Shown: positions 1 through 9,361 of the stretch, piece after piece | How positions within the stretch are numbered: position 1 is the first letter of the stretch | Layout: every line of letters begins with the position of its first letter | NCBI RefSeq assembly: GCF_015209965.1 | Contig: NZ_MU158689.1 | Coordinates: 1,945,662 to 2,009,661, forward strand | Length of the DNA stretch: 64,000 nt | DNA from: Sphingobacterium pedocola | Lineage (GTDB): Bacteria; Bacteroidota; Bacteroidia; Sphingobacteriales; Sphingobacteriaceae | Direction: 5' to 3' | Position numbers and translations under genes: made by a program | Notes under the pieces: generated by a model | Database searches by the model: none | Told to the model about the DNA's origin: nothing | What the model saw: the letters and a program-made list of their open reading frames with translations, nothing else

Positions 1-1
1 T

Positions 2-529
2 GCACCTGATCTTCCTATCATCAATGATCCAAGCCATATTTGTGGTAACCGTGAACTCATCCCATACATCACGCAAAAAGCCCTGGATATGGACATGCAA
101 GGACTGATTATTGAATCACATATCGATCCGTCGGTAGCTTGGACAGATGCCAAACAACAAGTTACACCTGCGGCATTAGCAGATTTATTAGATCATGTCG
201 CTGTACGTCGCGCAGAATCCAACAACCCTGCTTTTGAGGACAAACTAGCCGAATTACGTCAACAAATAGATAAATTGGATGACCAAATCATCAAACAGAT
301 TGGGGATCGTATGAAAATTGCGGAGAAAATTGGCGAATTCAAGCGTGATAATAATGTAACTATCTTACAAGTAAATCGCTGGGATGAAATCGTTCAAAAA
401 CGTGTCCAATTAGCAAAAGCATTAAGCATAAGTGAAGATTTCGCCGTAAAATACCTCGAATTACTTCACAATGAATCTATTCGTAAACAAAACGAAATTA
501 TGAACGCTAATTCACCAGCAGAGGCATAA
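2..529 (+). CDS. 3' end of bifunctional DAHP synthase / chorismate mutase (type II)
   Basis: The gene is cut by the left edge of the window and the frame is open from base 2. The first residues (APDLPIINDPSHICGNRE, then a segment ending in GLIIESHIDPS) match the C-terminal part of the KDPG-type DAHP synthase barrel. A roughly 90-residue all-helical AroQ chorismate mutase follows: ELRQQIDKLDDQIIKQI, then RMKIAEKIGEFKRDN, with the Arg/Lys residues expected for prephenate-forming mutases. The fused enzyme would make DAHP at the start of the shikimate pathway and convert chorismate to prephenate at its end. The stop codon overlaps the aroA start by one base (TAATG), so the two are translationally coupled. 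DAHP synthase-mutase fusions of this type are common in Bacteroidota. The N-terminal part lies outside the window. Confidence 0.88.
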   Translation, partial: APDLPIINDPSHICGNRELIPYITQKALDMDMQGLIIESHIDPSVAWTDAKQQVTPAALADLLDHVAVRRAESNNPAFEDKLAELRQQIDKLDDQIIKQIGDRMKIAEKIGEFKRDNNVTILQVNRWDEIVQKRVQLAKALSISEDFAVKYLELLHNESIRKQNEIMNANSPAEA

Positions 530-1779
530 TGAATGAGATAAGCATTAAGCTTTCCCATCCAACAAAACAAGTAAGTGGCACGGTTCAACTCACTGGTTCT
601 AAATCAGAGAGCAACCGTGCTCTTATTATACGGGCATTGAGTGAAAGCAAAGTAAAAGTTAAAAACCTTTCTGAAGCTGCTGATACAGTTATTTTGGAAA
701 AGGTGTTAACACAAGCTCATGGAGAGGGATCAGGACAAAAAATTATAGACATCGGACCAGCAGGTACAGCGATGCGCTTTTTAACTTCATACCTTAATCT
801 TCTCGAAGGAAATTTTATCCTTACGGGTACAGAACGTATGCAGCAACGTCCGATTGGTATCTTGGTAGATGCGTTAAAAAGTATAGGAGCAGAGATACAT
901 TACAAAAATAAGTCAGGCTTCCCTCCTCTTCATATTGAAGGGAAAATGTTTCAGGGCAAAGATAAAGTAACTATCAGGGGCAATGTAAGTAGTCAATATA
1001 TTTCTTCTCTTCTTTTGGTTGCCTCTGCATTAAAAAAAGGACTAACCATTGAAATTGAAGGGGAACTAACATCCCGTCCCTATGTAACGATGACACTGGA
1101 TATGTTAAAAGAAGCCGGTATATCGCACGAATGGACAGGTAATACGATTCGCATTGCCGCCCAAGAGCATCAAGAATCTGTACTGTATGTAGAACCTGAT
1201 TGGAGTGCAGCTTCCTATTGGTATGCAATAGTAGCACTTTCCGAAAATGGCGAGGTCGTTCTTCCCGGTCTAAAACAGCACAGTTTACAGGGGGATATTG
1301 CGATTGCTGAAATCATGCGTCATTTCGGTGTTCAAACGACATTCACAGCCAAAGGCATACATCTTAAAAAAGTAGCAGTCGATTCAGAGAAGCAATTATT
1401 TGATTTTAAAGAGTGTCCGGATTTAGCACAAACTGTTGTTGTTGTAGCTGCTGCATTAAAGAGAGACGTTTCTTTTACGGGACTTGAAACATTAAAAATT
1501 AAAGAAACAGATCGTATTGTAGCACTTCAAAAAGAAATTTCAAAATTTGGAGCGAAGTTAATAGCAGAAGACGAAATCTACCATCTGATTACAGAATATG
1601 TTAAAGATCCAGGATCCGTATCATTCTCAACCTATGAAGATCACCGTATGGCAATGGCATTTGCTCCCCTTGCGTTGGTCTTCGATGAAATTACGATATT
1701 AGAACCTCAGGTTGTAGAGAAATCATATCCCGCATATTGGGAGCATCTTTCAAAGCAGGGTTTCCAAATTACGGATTAG
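529..1779 (+). CDS. aroA: 3-phosphoshikimate 1-carboxyvinyltransferase (EPSP synthase)
   Basis: This 416-residue protein is of normal length for the family. It transfers enolpyruvate from PEP to shikimate-3-phosphate in the cytoplasm, the sixth step of the shikimate pathway. Visible signatures are LTGSKSESNRALII near the N-terminus, GPAGTAMRFLTSYL around residues 85-98, a QQRP phosphate-binding motif, KIKETDRI in the second domain and YEDHRMAMAFAPLAL near the C-terminus. The ATG overlaps the stop of the upstream mutase gene by one base. A 220-bp gap with repeat blocks separates it from aroC, so aroC probably has its own promoter. Confidence 0.96.
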   Translation: MNEISIKLSHPTKQVSGTVQLTGSKSESNRALIIRALSESKVKVKNLSEAADTVILEKVLTQAHGEGSGQKIIDIGPAGTAMRFLTSYLNLLEGNFILTGTERMQQRPIGILVDALKSIGAEIHYKNKSGFPPLHIEGKMFQGKDKVTIRGNVSSQYISSLLLVASALKKGLTIEIEGELTSRPYVTMTLDMLKEAGISHEWTGNTIRIAAQEHQESVLYVEPDWSAASYWYAIVALSENGEVVLPGLKQHSLQGDIAIAEIMRHFGVQTTFTAKGIHLKKVAVDSEKQLFDFKECPDLAQTVVVVAAALKRDVSFTGLETLKIKETDRIVALQKEISKFGAKLIAEDEIYHLITEYVKDPGSVSFSTYEDHRMAMAFAPLALVFDEITILEPQVVEKSYPAYWEHLSKQGFQITD

Positions 1780-1999
1780 CATAAATAGGCGATAACGCGG
1801 TAACTCATGCTGGTTTCCGCTACAAAAGTCCTTTAAGGATGGTAGAGGTCGCAAACTGCGAAGCGTTCATTCACACAGTAGAGCAGACAATCGTGAATGA
1901 TTTGGTTTGCATATAAAAGCAAATTACGAGTCCATTTTTTTTCAATATGGTATTCGTGAATTCAAAGCATTTTATCTAAGTTTACGCAATATTTAAATT
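1780..1999. repeat. Intergenic leader module shared with the ubiE upstream region (copy 1)
   Basis: This aroA-aroC gap contains three blocks that recur in the same order before ubiE at 18747-18941. They are a GCGTTCATTCAYACA block at 1863-1877, an AAAAGCAAATTACGA block at 1915-1929, and a 31-base block at 1956-1986 that differs from its partner at 18911-18941 in only two positions. The spacing between blocks differs between the copies. The last block ends in a TAAGTTTA promoter-like box at 1977-1984, just before the aroC ATG. No open reading frame is seen. Confidence 0.7.
1953..1984 (+). promoter_or_regulatory. Predicted Bacteroidota-type promoter of aroC
   Basis: TAAGTTTA at 1977-1984 fits the Bacteroidota -7 element TAnnTTTG with one mismatch. 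TTCG at 1953-1956, 20 bases upstream, is a one-mismatch version of the -33 TTTG element. The expected start of transcription would leave a leader of only about ten bases before the ATG at 2000. This is a motif match only. Confidence 0.45.
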
Positions 2000-3091
2000 A
2001 TGGCAGGAAATTCATTTGGTGACATCTTTAAAATCACGACTTTTGGCGAATCCCACGGGGCAGCTATCGGTGTTATTTTAGATGGTTGCCCTCCAAATAT
2101 TGAGATTGATGAAGAATTCATTCAGTCAGAACTTGACAAGAGAAAACCAGGTCAATCCAAAATAACCACACAACGGAAAGAAAGCGATACAGCCCAATTT
2201 CTATCTGGCGTTTTCGAAGGAAAATCGACTGGGACCCCTATAGCAATTGTTATCCCGAACGAAGATCAGCGTTCAAAAGATTACTCGCATATTATGGATA
2301 AGTTTCGTCCATCGCATGCAGATTATACCTATCAAATGAAATACGGTATCCGTGATTATCGCGGAGGCGGCCGTTCTTCGGCACGCGAAACCGCAGCAAG
2401 GGTAGCCGCGGGTGCAATTGCAAAACTGTTCTTAAAGCAATACGGGATTAAAATTTTTGCCCACGTTTCCGGTGTCGGTACGATCGAGGCGCCTAATCTC
2501 GATAGCAAAGATTTAAAGACATTGCTCGAATTACGCGAAAGCAATATTGTCCGCTGTGCCGATCCCGCTACCGCCAATGAAATGATAGATTTTATTGACG
2601 GTGTCCGCAAGGATGGTGATACAGTAGGGGGACGAATTTCTACCATCATTCGCCACGTACCTGTGGGATTGGGTGAACCGGTGTTCGATAAATTGCATGC
2701 CGACCTAGCGAAGGCAATGATGGGAATTAATGCGGTACATGGATTTGAATATGGGTCAGGATTCAAAGGATCTCAGCTTAAAGGCTCGGAACATAATGAT
2801 ATATTTGCTCGCGAGAATGATAAAATTATCACGCAATCCAATTATTCCGGGGGTATACAGGGAGGCATTTCAAATGGCATGGATATTACGTTTAAAGTAG
2901 CGTTTAAACCTGTAGCAACGATCATGCGTGATCAACCTACATTGAATCACTCGCAAGAAGAAGCGACTATTTCCGGAAAAGGAAGACATGATCCGTGTGT
3001 CGTGCCACGTGCCGTTATTATCGTAGAGGCAATGGCTGCCTTAGTTATTGCGGACCACTTACTAAAGCAAAGATCATATAAGAATGTCTGA
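2000..3091 (+). CDS. aroC: Chorismate synthase
   Basis: This 363-residue, full-length protein removes phosphate from EPSP to give chorismate, using reduced FMN that is not consumed. Diagnostic segments are [18 protein letters not shown] at the N-terminus, [20 protein letters not shown] around residues 118-137, and [20 protein letters not shown] near the C-terminus. It follows aroA in the same direction. Its last eight bases overlap the next gene (ATGTCTGA), which indicates coupled translation with the ROK-family gene. Confidence 0.97.
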   Translation: MAGNSFGDIFKITTFGESHGAAIGVILDGCPPNIEIDEEFIQSELDKRKPGQSKITTQRKESDTAQFLSGVFEGKSTGTPIAIVIPNEDQRSKDYSHIMDKFRPSHADYTYQMKYGIRDYRGGGRSSARETAARVAAGAIAKLFLKQYGIKIFAHVSGVGTIEAPNLDSKDLKTLLELRESNIVRCADPATANEMIDFIDGVRKDGDTVGGRISTIIRHVPVGLGEPVFDKLHADLAKAMMGINAVHGFEYGSGFKGSQLKGSEHNDIFARENDKIITQSNYSGGIQGGISNGMDITFKVAFKPVATIMRDQPTLNHSQEEATISGKGRHDPCVVPRAVIIVEAMAALVIADHLLKQRSYKNV

Positions 3092-3938
3092 TAATAAAAA
3101 TTATATATTAGCATGCGATATCGGAGGTACACATATTACCTCCGCTATTGTAGTCGAGGGTACATGGGAAATCTTATCTAGTACAATCAAACGGGTATCT
3201 TTTAATTCGCAAGAAAATGCTAAATCGATTTTCCAGTATTGGGCAGATAACATACAGAATTGCCTTAACGAATTTAACGATGAAATAACACAAATAGGTA
3301 TCGCTATGCCTGGCCCTTTTGATTATGAAAATGGGATCGCGTTGATGAAGGGACAAAACAAGTATGATAGCATTTATAAACTAAATACAACAGAAGGTAT
3401 TTTAAATGCCCTGAAAGACAAGCACATGGAAATTCGCTATATCAACGACGCAGCTGCCTTTCTTCAAGGAGAAATATTTGCTTCTAAACGAAATAATGAA
3501 GACCGAATTTTAGGGATTACATTGGGAACCGGACTAGGAAGTGCCGTGTGGTCTAATAACGAAAAAGCTTACGATGCAGATCTTTGGAACAGCCCTTATA
3601 AACGTACAATTTTTGAAGAATATCTAGTTACGCGTTGGTTTGTCAATCGCTTTCTAGCATTATCGGGATCTAAAGAGCCTGGTTTCAAGGAGATTACTCA
3701 ACATCACGAGAATACCGAAGCACTTGAACAATTGCTAGCCGAATACAGGAAAAATTTAAAAGATTTTCTTCATTTTTTTAGTGAAAAATACGAAAGTAAA
3801 AAATTTATTATTGGCGGGAATATTACCAAGGCATGGGATTTAATCAATAAGGACAGGTATTTCGAAGATTTTGAAATCAATCTTGGGAAATATGAAGAAA
3901 AAGCAGCAATTATAGGTGCTGCTTCGCTGTTCCAATAA
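3084..3938 (+). CDS. ROK-family sugar kinase-like protein
   Basis: This 284-residue protein has the ROK/ASKHA fold signals: phosphate-1 loop [14 protein letters not shown] at residues 10-23, [12 protein letters not shown] near residue 75, and the phosphate-2 loop [10 protein letters not shown] near residue 147. The zinc-binding CxCGxxGC segment of classic ROK kinases is missing, and the region after GTGLGS is divergent. The substrate is therefore uncertain; a glucokinase-like role is possible. The start overlaps the aroC stop by eight bases. The link with chorismate synthesis is not obvious and may only reflect shared transcription. Confidence 0.8.
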   Translation: MSDNKNYILACDIGGTHITSAIVVEGTWEILSSTIKRVSFNSQENAKSIFQYWADNIQNCLNEFNDEITQIGIAMPGPFDYENGIALMKGQNKYDSIYKLNTTEGILNALKDKHMEIRYINDAAAFLQGEIFASKRNNEDRILGITLGTGLGSAVWSNNEKAYDADLWNSPYKRTIFEEYLVTRWFVNRFLALSGSKEPGFKEITQHHENTEALEQLLAEYRKNLKDFLHFFSEKYESKKFIIGGNITKAWDLINKDRYFEDFEINLGKYEEKAAIIGAASLFQ

Positions 3939-3953
3939 TTAGATCCTATTTTC

Positions 3954-6371
3954 TTAGTATATTTTCGGATATTGTTGCGGATTCACCTCAGTCATGATTT
4001 GGTAGGCTATTTCTACCACGTCATCTACTGAAGGCTTCGTAAAATAGTCACCGTCCGAACCGTAAGGAGGTCTGTGCGCCTTGGCAGTCAATGTACGTGG
4101 CTGGCTATCCAAATGAAAGTACCCCTCTTGTGTTTCCAATATCTGCTGTAGGATAAACGCAGATGCACCACCGGGTACATCTTCATCAACCACCAAAAGG
4201 CGATTTGTTTTCTGAAGAGATTGTGCGCAAATCTGTGTTCGATCAAAAGGTTGTAAGCACTGAATATCCACAATTTCAATAGAGATACCTATTTTTTCTA
4301 GCTCTAACGTAGCTTCCTGTACGATGCGTAAAGTAGAGCCGTAAGAAACAACCGTAATGTCTGATCCCGTGCGAATTACCTCTGCTATCCCCAGCGGAAC
4401 GGAGAATTCCCCAACATTGTTTGGCATTTTTTCTTTTAAGCGATACCCGTTTAGACATTCAATTACCAAAGCTGGATCATCAGATTTTAAAAGCGCATTG
4501 TACATTCCCGCTGCCTGGGTCATATTTCGAGGCACACAAATATGCAGGCCGCGTAGTCCTCCTAATAAAAGTGACATAGGAGATCCTGAATGCCATATCC
4601 CTTCTAAACGATGGCCGCGTGTACGAATAATGAGCGGAGCTTTTTGCTGGCCTTTCGAACGATAGCTTAAAGAAGCTAAATCGTCACTCAAAACCGGCAT
4701 GGCATATATCAAATAATCCAAATATTGTATTTCGGCAATAGGTTTGAGACCACGAAGAGCCAGACCAAGTCCTTTACCAATAATAGCTGATTCGCGAATT
4801 CCTGTATCAAAAATGCGCAGATTACCAAACTTTTCCTGCAAACCAGCGAAGCCTTGGTTTACGTCTCCTATTTTCCCGACATCTTCTCCAAATGCAATCA
4901 AACGATCGTCCTTTAAAAAATTTGCCTCGAAGCAAGCGTTCAATACCTCACGCCCATCTACGATTTTTGCATCCGCCTCGTATTCCGGCGATGATCCGGC
5001 GATGTTGAAGGCCGAATTTTGGTTCTCTATAAATAGGTTATCATTATACCGTTGTCGATTTACTTCCTGTTGCCTTGTATACCAGGTAATCAGTTCATCC
5101 TTTTCGGCAGAACTTGTAAAGCGCAATTCACGCAAAACGAGACGAACGGTAGAATAAATCTCTTTCAGGGAAGCTTCCGTTATCGATTGTAGTGTTTTAA
5201 GTGGCAACTCGACAATCTCGCTGCTCATTTTCGACAACAAAGCGACGGCCTCTTCGAAATCTCCTTGAATGGTTTTGCGGTAATCTGCCCAGGCTCTTTT
5301 TTGCTCTTCGCGAACGAATTTTTTCGCTTCAATTTCTATAGCTTCCAATTCTTCTGCCGATGCAATTTCTGAACCCACCAGCCAGTCGCGCATCTTCACG
5401 TTACAATCATATTCTTTTTCCCAATTCAGTCTTTCCTGAGATTTATATCGCTCATGCGAACCGGAGGAAGAATGCCCCAAAGGTTGTGTAAGCTCTGTGA
5501 CATGTACAAAACAAGGTATATGTTGTTCTCGGGCTATTTTTGAAGCTTTTTCATATGTCTCGCAAAGAGCCGGGTAATCCCATCCTCTCACTTTAAAAAT
5601 TTCAAACCCTTCACCGTTATGATCGCGTTGAAAACCTCTTAATGCTTCCGATATATCCGCCTTCGTAGTTTGTATTTCGTTGGGAACAGATATTCCGTAT
5701 CCATCATCCCATACGGAAATAACAACAGGAATCTGTTTTACTCCCGCCGCGTTCATCGTTTCCCAGAATACACCTTCGGAAGTGGATGCGTTACCTACTG
5801 TACAAAAAACAACCTCGTTACCTTGGTTAGAAAAATACGTTAAATCAGAAAGATCAGTATTTGTTCTATACAATTTAGAGGCTAGTCCCAGTCCCAATAT
5901 GCGGGACATCTGTCCACCAGTCGTTGAGATATCAGATACCGAATTTTTTTGTTGTGTTTGGTCTACCCAGTTTCCCTGTTTATCAACTAAGCTCTTCGAA
6001 AAATGTGCAACCATTTGTCGTCCTCCCGATGAAATATCTGCTTCTATAGTCGGGTTGGCATAGAGTTGCGAAAAGAAATGATAGATTGAACTGATTCCAG
6101 ACGCAAATGCAAATGTCTGATCACGGTAGTAACCTGAACGCCAGTCACCATTTCGAAAAACCTTAGCCAAAGCAATCTGTGCTAATTCTTTACCATCGCC
6201 AAAAATCCCGAATTTTGCCTTACCTGTGAGGACTTCCTTTCTTCCTAATAAGCTAACATATCTGCTTTGTACGGCTAATTTATAATCCTCTAAAATAATA
6301 TAACGAAAATCATCAAAGCTTAATTTTGACGATGACAAATCAGCTGGCACATTCAAATTCGTTCCTGACAT
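3954..6371 (-). CDS. 2-oxoacid dehydrogenase E1 component, fused alpha and beta subunits
   Basis: This 805-residue protein joins the two usual E1 chains. Residues about 1-400 are the thiamine-diphosphate alpha part, with GNASTSEGVFWETMNAAG followed by a DDGYGIS segment that matches the GDG-x(n)-N cofactor motif region of E1 alpha. Residues about 465-805 are the beta part, with RLIAFGEDVG, FDTGIRESAIIGKGLGLA and VSYGSTLRIV. It would decarboxylate a 2-oxoacid and pass the acyl group to lipoyl E2. Branched-chain keto acids are the likeliest substrate by family resemblance, but this is not proven. No E2 or E3 gene lies nearby. The gene is monocistronic and divergent from the gene at 6494. Confidence 0.88.
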   Translation of the reverse strand: MSGTNLNVPADLSSSKLSFDDFRYIILEDYKLAVQSRYVSLLGRKEVLTGKAKFGIFGDGKELAQIALAKVFRNGDWRSGYYRDQTFAFASGISSIYHFFSQLYANPTIEADISSGGRQMVAHFSKSLVDKQGNWVDQTQQKNSVSDISTTGGQMSRILGLGLASKLYRTNTDLSDLTYFSNQGNEVVFCTVGNASTSEGVFWETMNAAGVKQIPVVISVWDDGYGISVPNEIQTTKADISEALRGFQRDHNGEGFEIFKVRGWDYPALCETYEKASKIAREQHIPCFVHVTELTQPLGHSSSGSHERYKSQERLNWEKEYDCNVKMRDWLVGSEIASAEELEAIEIEAKKFVREEQKRAWADYRKTIQGDFEEAVALLSKMSSEIVELPLKTLQSITEASLKEIYSTVRLVLRELRFTSSAEKDELITWYTRQQEVNRQRYNDNLFIENQNSAFNIAGSSPEYEADAKIVDGREVLNACFEANFLKDDRLIAFGEDVGKIGDVNQGFAGLQEKFGNLRIFDTGIRESAIIGKGLGLALRGLKPIAEIQYLDYLIYAMPVLSDDLASLSYRSKGQQKAPLIIRTRGHRLEGIWHSGSPMSLLLGGLRGLHICVPRNMTQAAGMYNALLKSDDPALVIECLNGYRLKEKMPNNVGEFSVPLGIAEVIRTGSDITVVSYGSTLRIVQEATLELEKIGISIEIVDIQCLQPFDRTQICAQSLQKTNRLLVVDEDVPGGASAFILQQILETQEGYFHLDSQPRTLTAKAHRPPYGSDGDYFTKPSVDDVVEIAYQIMTEVNPQQYPKIY

Positions 6372-6493
6372 TTCTTTTTCTGGTTTCCTACAAAAATACT
6401 AAAATTCCTTTTTACAATATAGTTAATAATTTATTAATATCCTTAAATAATACATCTTAATTATGTACTTTTAGGGCCTATTACATCGTATTT

Positions 6494-7234
6494 ATGAGTG
6501 CTAATATTGTATCAAGGCCAGAAAAAGATGGCTCCGCTGGCTTAGGAGATTTAGAAAAAACCGTAATTCTCAACACGTTAATGTCTGTTCCCTTTTCAGA
6601 AAGAGATCAAAAATGGCGTGATGTTTTTTTAGATAGTTTACCCGAGGCCAACCTCAAGTTAGGAAATCCTGAGGTCGTCATAGCGGGCGATGGCTTTCCG
6701 TATGTTCAATTGGAAACCGTTAATCCGAATGAAAATTTCCAAGCATATGTTATTAGCAAACAATTACCCACGTTACTTTCACAAGGTTTCGGAATAATAA
6801 TCAATCCGCAACATGATCGGTTAGATTGGGTTCTGTCGTATGGCGATATTGTCAATTACGAATTGAACGATTCATTTTATACGGACACGAGTATCTTTTC
6901 AAATAGCAAAGAAAATATAGCAGTTGGTAAGGATGAAAAGATATTAATAGGACAGCCCGCGGACAGTATTTTACCAAAATACCTACGGGCCCAATTAAAA
7001 GAGTATTTACTTCATATGGGGGTTAAGGTACCTAAGATCATGCTTATCGCTCGCAATTACGAAGATGAAAATTTGGTATCCCAAGATCTAATATTTAATC
7101 TTACACCTGTCCAGTTTAGAAGTGAGAAAGTATATCATGAGATCATGGCAGCGATCTCGTGGTTTTTACCTAAACACTATTCTTTTATGGGAGTGGATGA
7201 AATGGCAATTACAAATGGTTTTCAAGCATTATAA
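6494..7234 (+). CDS. Conserved hypothetical protein
   Basis: This 246-residue soluble protein was not assigned to a family. It has no signal peptide or membrane segment. It contains GDGFPYVQL, a hydrophobic GFGIIINP stretch and WVLSYGDIVNY, and ends in VDEMAITNGFQAL. The composition is that of a normal cytoplasmic protein. It is followed six bases later by the DUF1080 gene and four bases after that by a Nudix gene, so the three probably form one operon. Distant similarity to SseB-like proteins was considered but cannot be shown by eye. Confidence 0.75.
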   Translation: MSANIVSRPEKDGSAGLGDLEKTVILNTLMSVPFSERDQKWRDVFLDSLPEANLKLGNPEVVIAGDGFPYVQLETVNPNENFQAYVISKQLPTLLSQGFGIIINPQHDRLDWVLSYGDIVNYELNDSFYTDTSIFSNSKENIAVGKDEKILIGQPADSILPKYLRAQLKEYLLHMGVKVPKIMLIARNYEDENLVSQDLIFNLTPVQFRSEKVYHEIMAAISWFLPKHYSFMGVDEMAITNGFQAL

Positions 7235-7240
7235 AAACAA

Positions 7241-8050
7241 ATGAAGATTAACATAAACATACTGTACATCCTTGGACTGGGCCTTTTGACAAGTTCGTTT
7301 ACACTATTATATCAAAAGCAACATGAGGATTGGAAACCCCTCTTTAACGGAAAAGATCTAGGCGGATGGACAGCTAAAATTTACCCATACGAAGTGGGGG
7401 AAAATTATGCCAATACATTCAGGGTAGAGGGTGATGTTATTCAGGTGAATTACGATGGATACGGAAAATCCTTTGATGATCGTTTTGGACATCTTTATTA
7501 CGATGTTCCTTACTCTCATTATCATTTAAAGTTAGAATACAGATTTATCGGTGATCTATATCCCGGAGCACCAAGCTATACTTTACGAAATAGTGGCATC
7601 ATGTTTCATGCTCAAGATCCGAAAACAATGCCTGCCAACCAAGATTGGCCAATATCTGTGGAAATGCAATTCCTCGGTGGGTTGGGCGATGGAAAAACAC
7701 GCACTACGGGTAACATGTGTTCCCCTGGCACACATATCTATTACAAAGGTGAGTTGTTAGAAACGCACTGTATAAACTCCACCTCAAAAACTTACCATGG
7801 TGATCAATGGATAAAAGCCGAACTTATTGTATTAGGAGATTCAATTATTCACCATATCATTGAGGGAGATACCGTACTGAGTTATTCAAAACCACATATA
7901 GGTGGTGCTGTAGTCAATAATTTTGACCCACGAATTAAGATAGATGGTGCGGCACTAAAAAGAGGATTTATTGCACTGCAAAGTGAAGGCCAGCCTGTTG
8001 AATTTAGAAAAATTCTATTGAAAGACCTTTCTAACGGTACGAAACACTAA
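7241..8050 (+). CDS. DUF1080 (3-keto-disaccharide hydrolase) family secreted protein
   Basis: This 269-residue protein begins with a hydrophobic segment (INILYILGLGLLTSSFTLLY) that serves as a signal peptide or anchor. The DUF1080 entry motif WKPLFNGKDLGGW follows at once. Further family hallmarks are the NSGIMFHAQDP and ISVEMQFLGG segments, and GFIALQSEGQPVEFRKI at the C-terminus. DUF1080 proteins are concanavalin-like beta-sandwiches; some hydrolyse 3-keto-glycosides and others bind carbohydrate. The role is probably periplasmic. It is in the middle of a likely three-gene operon. Confidence 0.88.
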   Translation: MKININILYILGLGLLTSSFTLLYQKQHEDWKPLFNGKDLGGWTAKIYPYEVGENYANTFRVEGDVIQVNYDGYGKSFDDRFGHLYYDVPYSHYHLKLEYRFIGDLYPGAPSYTLRNSGIMFHAQDPKTMPANQDWPISVEMQFLGGLGDGKTRTTGNMCSPGTHIYYKGELLETHCINSTSKTYHGDQWIKAELIVLGDSIIHHIIEGDTVLSYSKPHIGGAVVNNFDPRIKIDGAALKRGFIALQSEGQPVEFRKILLKDLSNGTKH

Positions 8051-8054
8051 AAGA

Positions 8055-8504
8055 ATGTTTTTATTTAACGTAAGAGTTTACGGAATACTTATTAATGAGA
8101 GACGACAAGTCCTCATAAGCGACGAGCGCACGCAGAATGTTTCTTTTACCAAATTCCCGGGAGGCGGCCTTGAGTTTGGAGAAGGACTTATAGATGCTTT
8201 AAAAAGAGAGTACCTGGAAGAGTGCAATGTTCATATTGACGTAATCAAACATATTTATACCACTGATTTTTTTGAAAAATCGAGTTTCAATGAAAGCCAG
8301 ATTATTTCCATTTATTATCAGGTAAAACCTTTGGGACCAATTGGGATTAAAATTAAAGAAAAAGCATTTGATTTTGATGCAGACGGTATAATAGACAAAA
8401 TCGAATCGTTTAGATTTATAGATATTAACGCCCTAAATTTAGCAGATTTGACGTTTAAAACCGACAAAGTAGCTTGGAAAAAATTTATCGAAATGAGTAA
8501 GTAA
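8055..8504 (+). CDS. Nudix hydrolase
   Basis: This 149-residue single-domain protein contains the Nudix box: GGGLEFGEGLIDALK followed by REYLEECNV, matching Gx5Ex7REUxEExGU. One departure is Asn where Gly is usual near the end of the box. The metal-binding glutamates (REYLEE) are present, so pyrophosphohydrolase activity on a nucleoside diphosphate-linked compound is expected. The substrate is unknown. The start is four bases after the DUF1080 stop, which supports cotranscription. Confidence 0.88.
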   Translation: MFLFNVRVYGILINERRQVLISDERTQNVSFTKFPGGGLEFGEGLIDALKREYLEECNVHIDVIKHIYTTDFFEKSSFNESQIISIYYQVKPLGPIGIKIKEKAFDFDADGIIDKIESFRFIDINALNLADLTFKTDKVAWKKFIEMSK

Positions 8505-8668
8505 CGAGATAAGGTTTTTTACATATTATTTGGTAATTCAGAAAATGCTTTATAATTTTAGGTTGTTGTCTAATAAACAGATGGTTAAATATCTTAAATT
8601 AGGACAATACATCGAATTGTAAAACACCTAGATCTATAGGAGTTTTTATTAATAGTTAGTGTGATTTT

Positions 8669-8693
8669 AAGGCGATATTCCCCATATCGCCTT
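8669..8693 (+). terminator. Hairpin after the Nudix gene
   Basis: A perfect 10-bp stem, AAGGCGATAT and ATATCGCCTT, encloses a 5-base loop (TCCCC) and is followed by ATTTCTC. It lies between the plus-strand operon ending at 8504 and the minus-strand small gene at 8704, so it may stop transcription from both sides. The T-tract is weak. Confidence 0.6.
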
Positions 8694-8703
8694 ATTTCTC
8701 ATG

Positions 8704-8832
8704 TTACTTAAGGAAGTAAGCCAATAGCGCAACGATGACACCAACTGCAATAATGAGCCATTTAAAATTACCGCCATTATTTCCTTCATCACTCCTAAAT
8801 CTGTAGTCTCTTTTATACTTGTTCATGTCCAT
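8704..8832 (-). CDS. Small single-pass membrane protein (42 residues)
   Basis: A short reading frame starts MDMNKYKRDYRFRSDEG, passes through a Gly/Asn-rich linker and ends with a clear transmembrane helix (WLIIAVGVIVALLAYFLK). The charged N-terminus followed by one C-terminal helix looks like a real tail-anchored small protein and not a chance frame. It is framed by the hairpin at 8669 downstream and by rlmH upstream, so it may be read through from rlmH or may have its own promoter. A second ATG lies two codons inside. The function is unknown. Confidence 0.55.
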   Translation of the reverse strand: MDMNKYKRDYRFRSDEGNNGGNFKWLIIAVGVIVALLAYFLK

Positions 8833-8887
8833 ATCTTGTCCCTTTTTAGTGTAGATAGTATACTTCAATTATTATTTTTTATTCACG

Positions 8888-9361
8888 CTACTCATGGTGG
8901 TAAGGCTCCCCTTTCATAATGGAAAATCCCCTATATATTTGCTCTATAAAAAATAGCCTCACCATCTGGTGTGAAAAGGTTAGCTTTGAAAGTGAGAGAC
9001 TGGAATTAGCCCGTTGCTTTACCAAATCGGAAAATCCATAAGGCCCCCCAATAAGAAATACAAGATGCTGTGTACTTGACACCATTTTTTGCGCAAGAAA
9101 GGCAGACAATTCGACCGACCGCAGTTCTTTTCCAAACTCATCCAATAATATAACAAAGTCCTGCGATGTAATGTTTCTAAAAAAAAGCTCAGCTTCCTTT
9201 TCCTTCTGCTGTGCTTCTGATAAATTCTTAACATTCTTAATATCTGGCATAATGACTATTTGAAAAGATATATAATGTTTTAATCTTTTCAAGTACTTGT
9301 CTATACCTTCCTGGATATACTTGTCGTCTGTCTTTCCTATACACAATAATGTAATTTTCAT
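8888..9361 (-). CDS. rlmH: 23S rRNA (pseudouridine-1915-N3)-methyltransferase RlmH
   Basis: This 157-residue protein has the RlmH length and order of motifs. It starts MKITLLCIGKTDDKYIQEGI, has LLDEFGKELRSVELSAFL in the middle and the SPOUT knot segment FLIGGPYGFSD. It closes with the family signature TFSHQMVRLFFIEQIYR and GEPYHHE. It methylates the pseudouridine in helix 69 of 23S rRNA on assembled ribosomes. It is a single gene on the minus strand. Confidence 0.96.
   Translation of the reverse strand: MKITLLCIGKTDDKYIQEGIDKYLKRLKHYISFQIVIMPDIKNVKNLSEAQQKEKEAELFFRNITSQDFVILLDEFGKELRSVELSAFLAQKMVSSTQHLVFLIGGPYGFSDLVKQRANSSLSLSKLTFSHQMVRLFFIEQIYRGFSIMKGEPYHHE

Noticed and set aside
2356..2766. 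136-codon minus-strand frame inside aroC
   Set aside because: It is antisense to chorismate synthase, with Ser/Pro/Thr-rich shadow composition and no domain.
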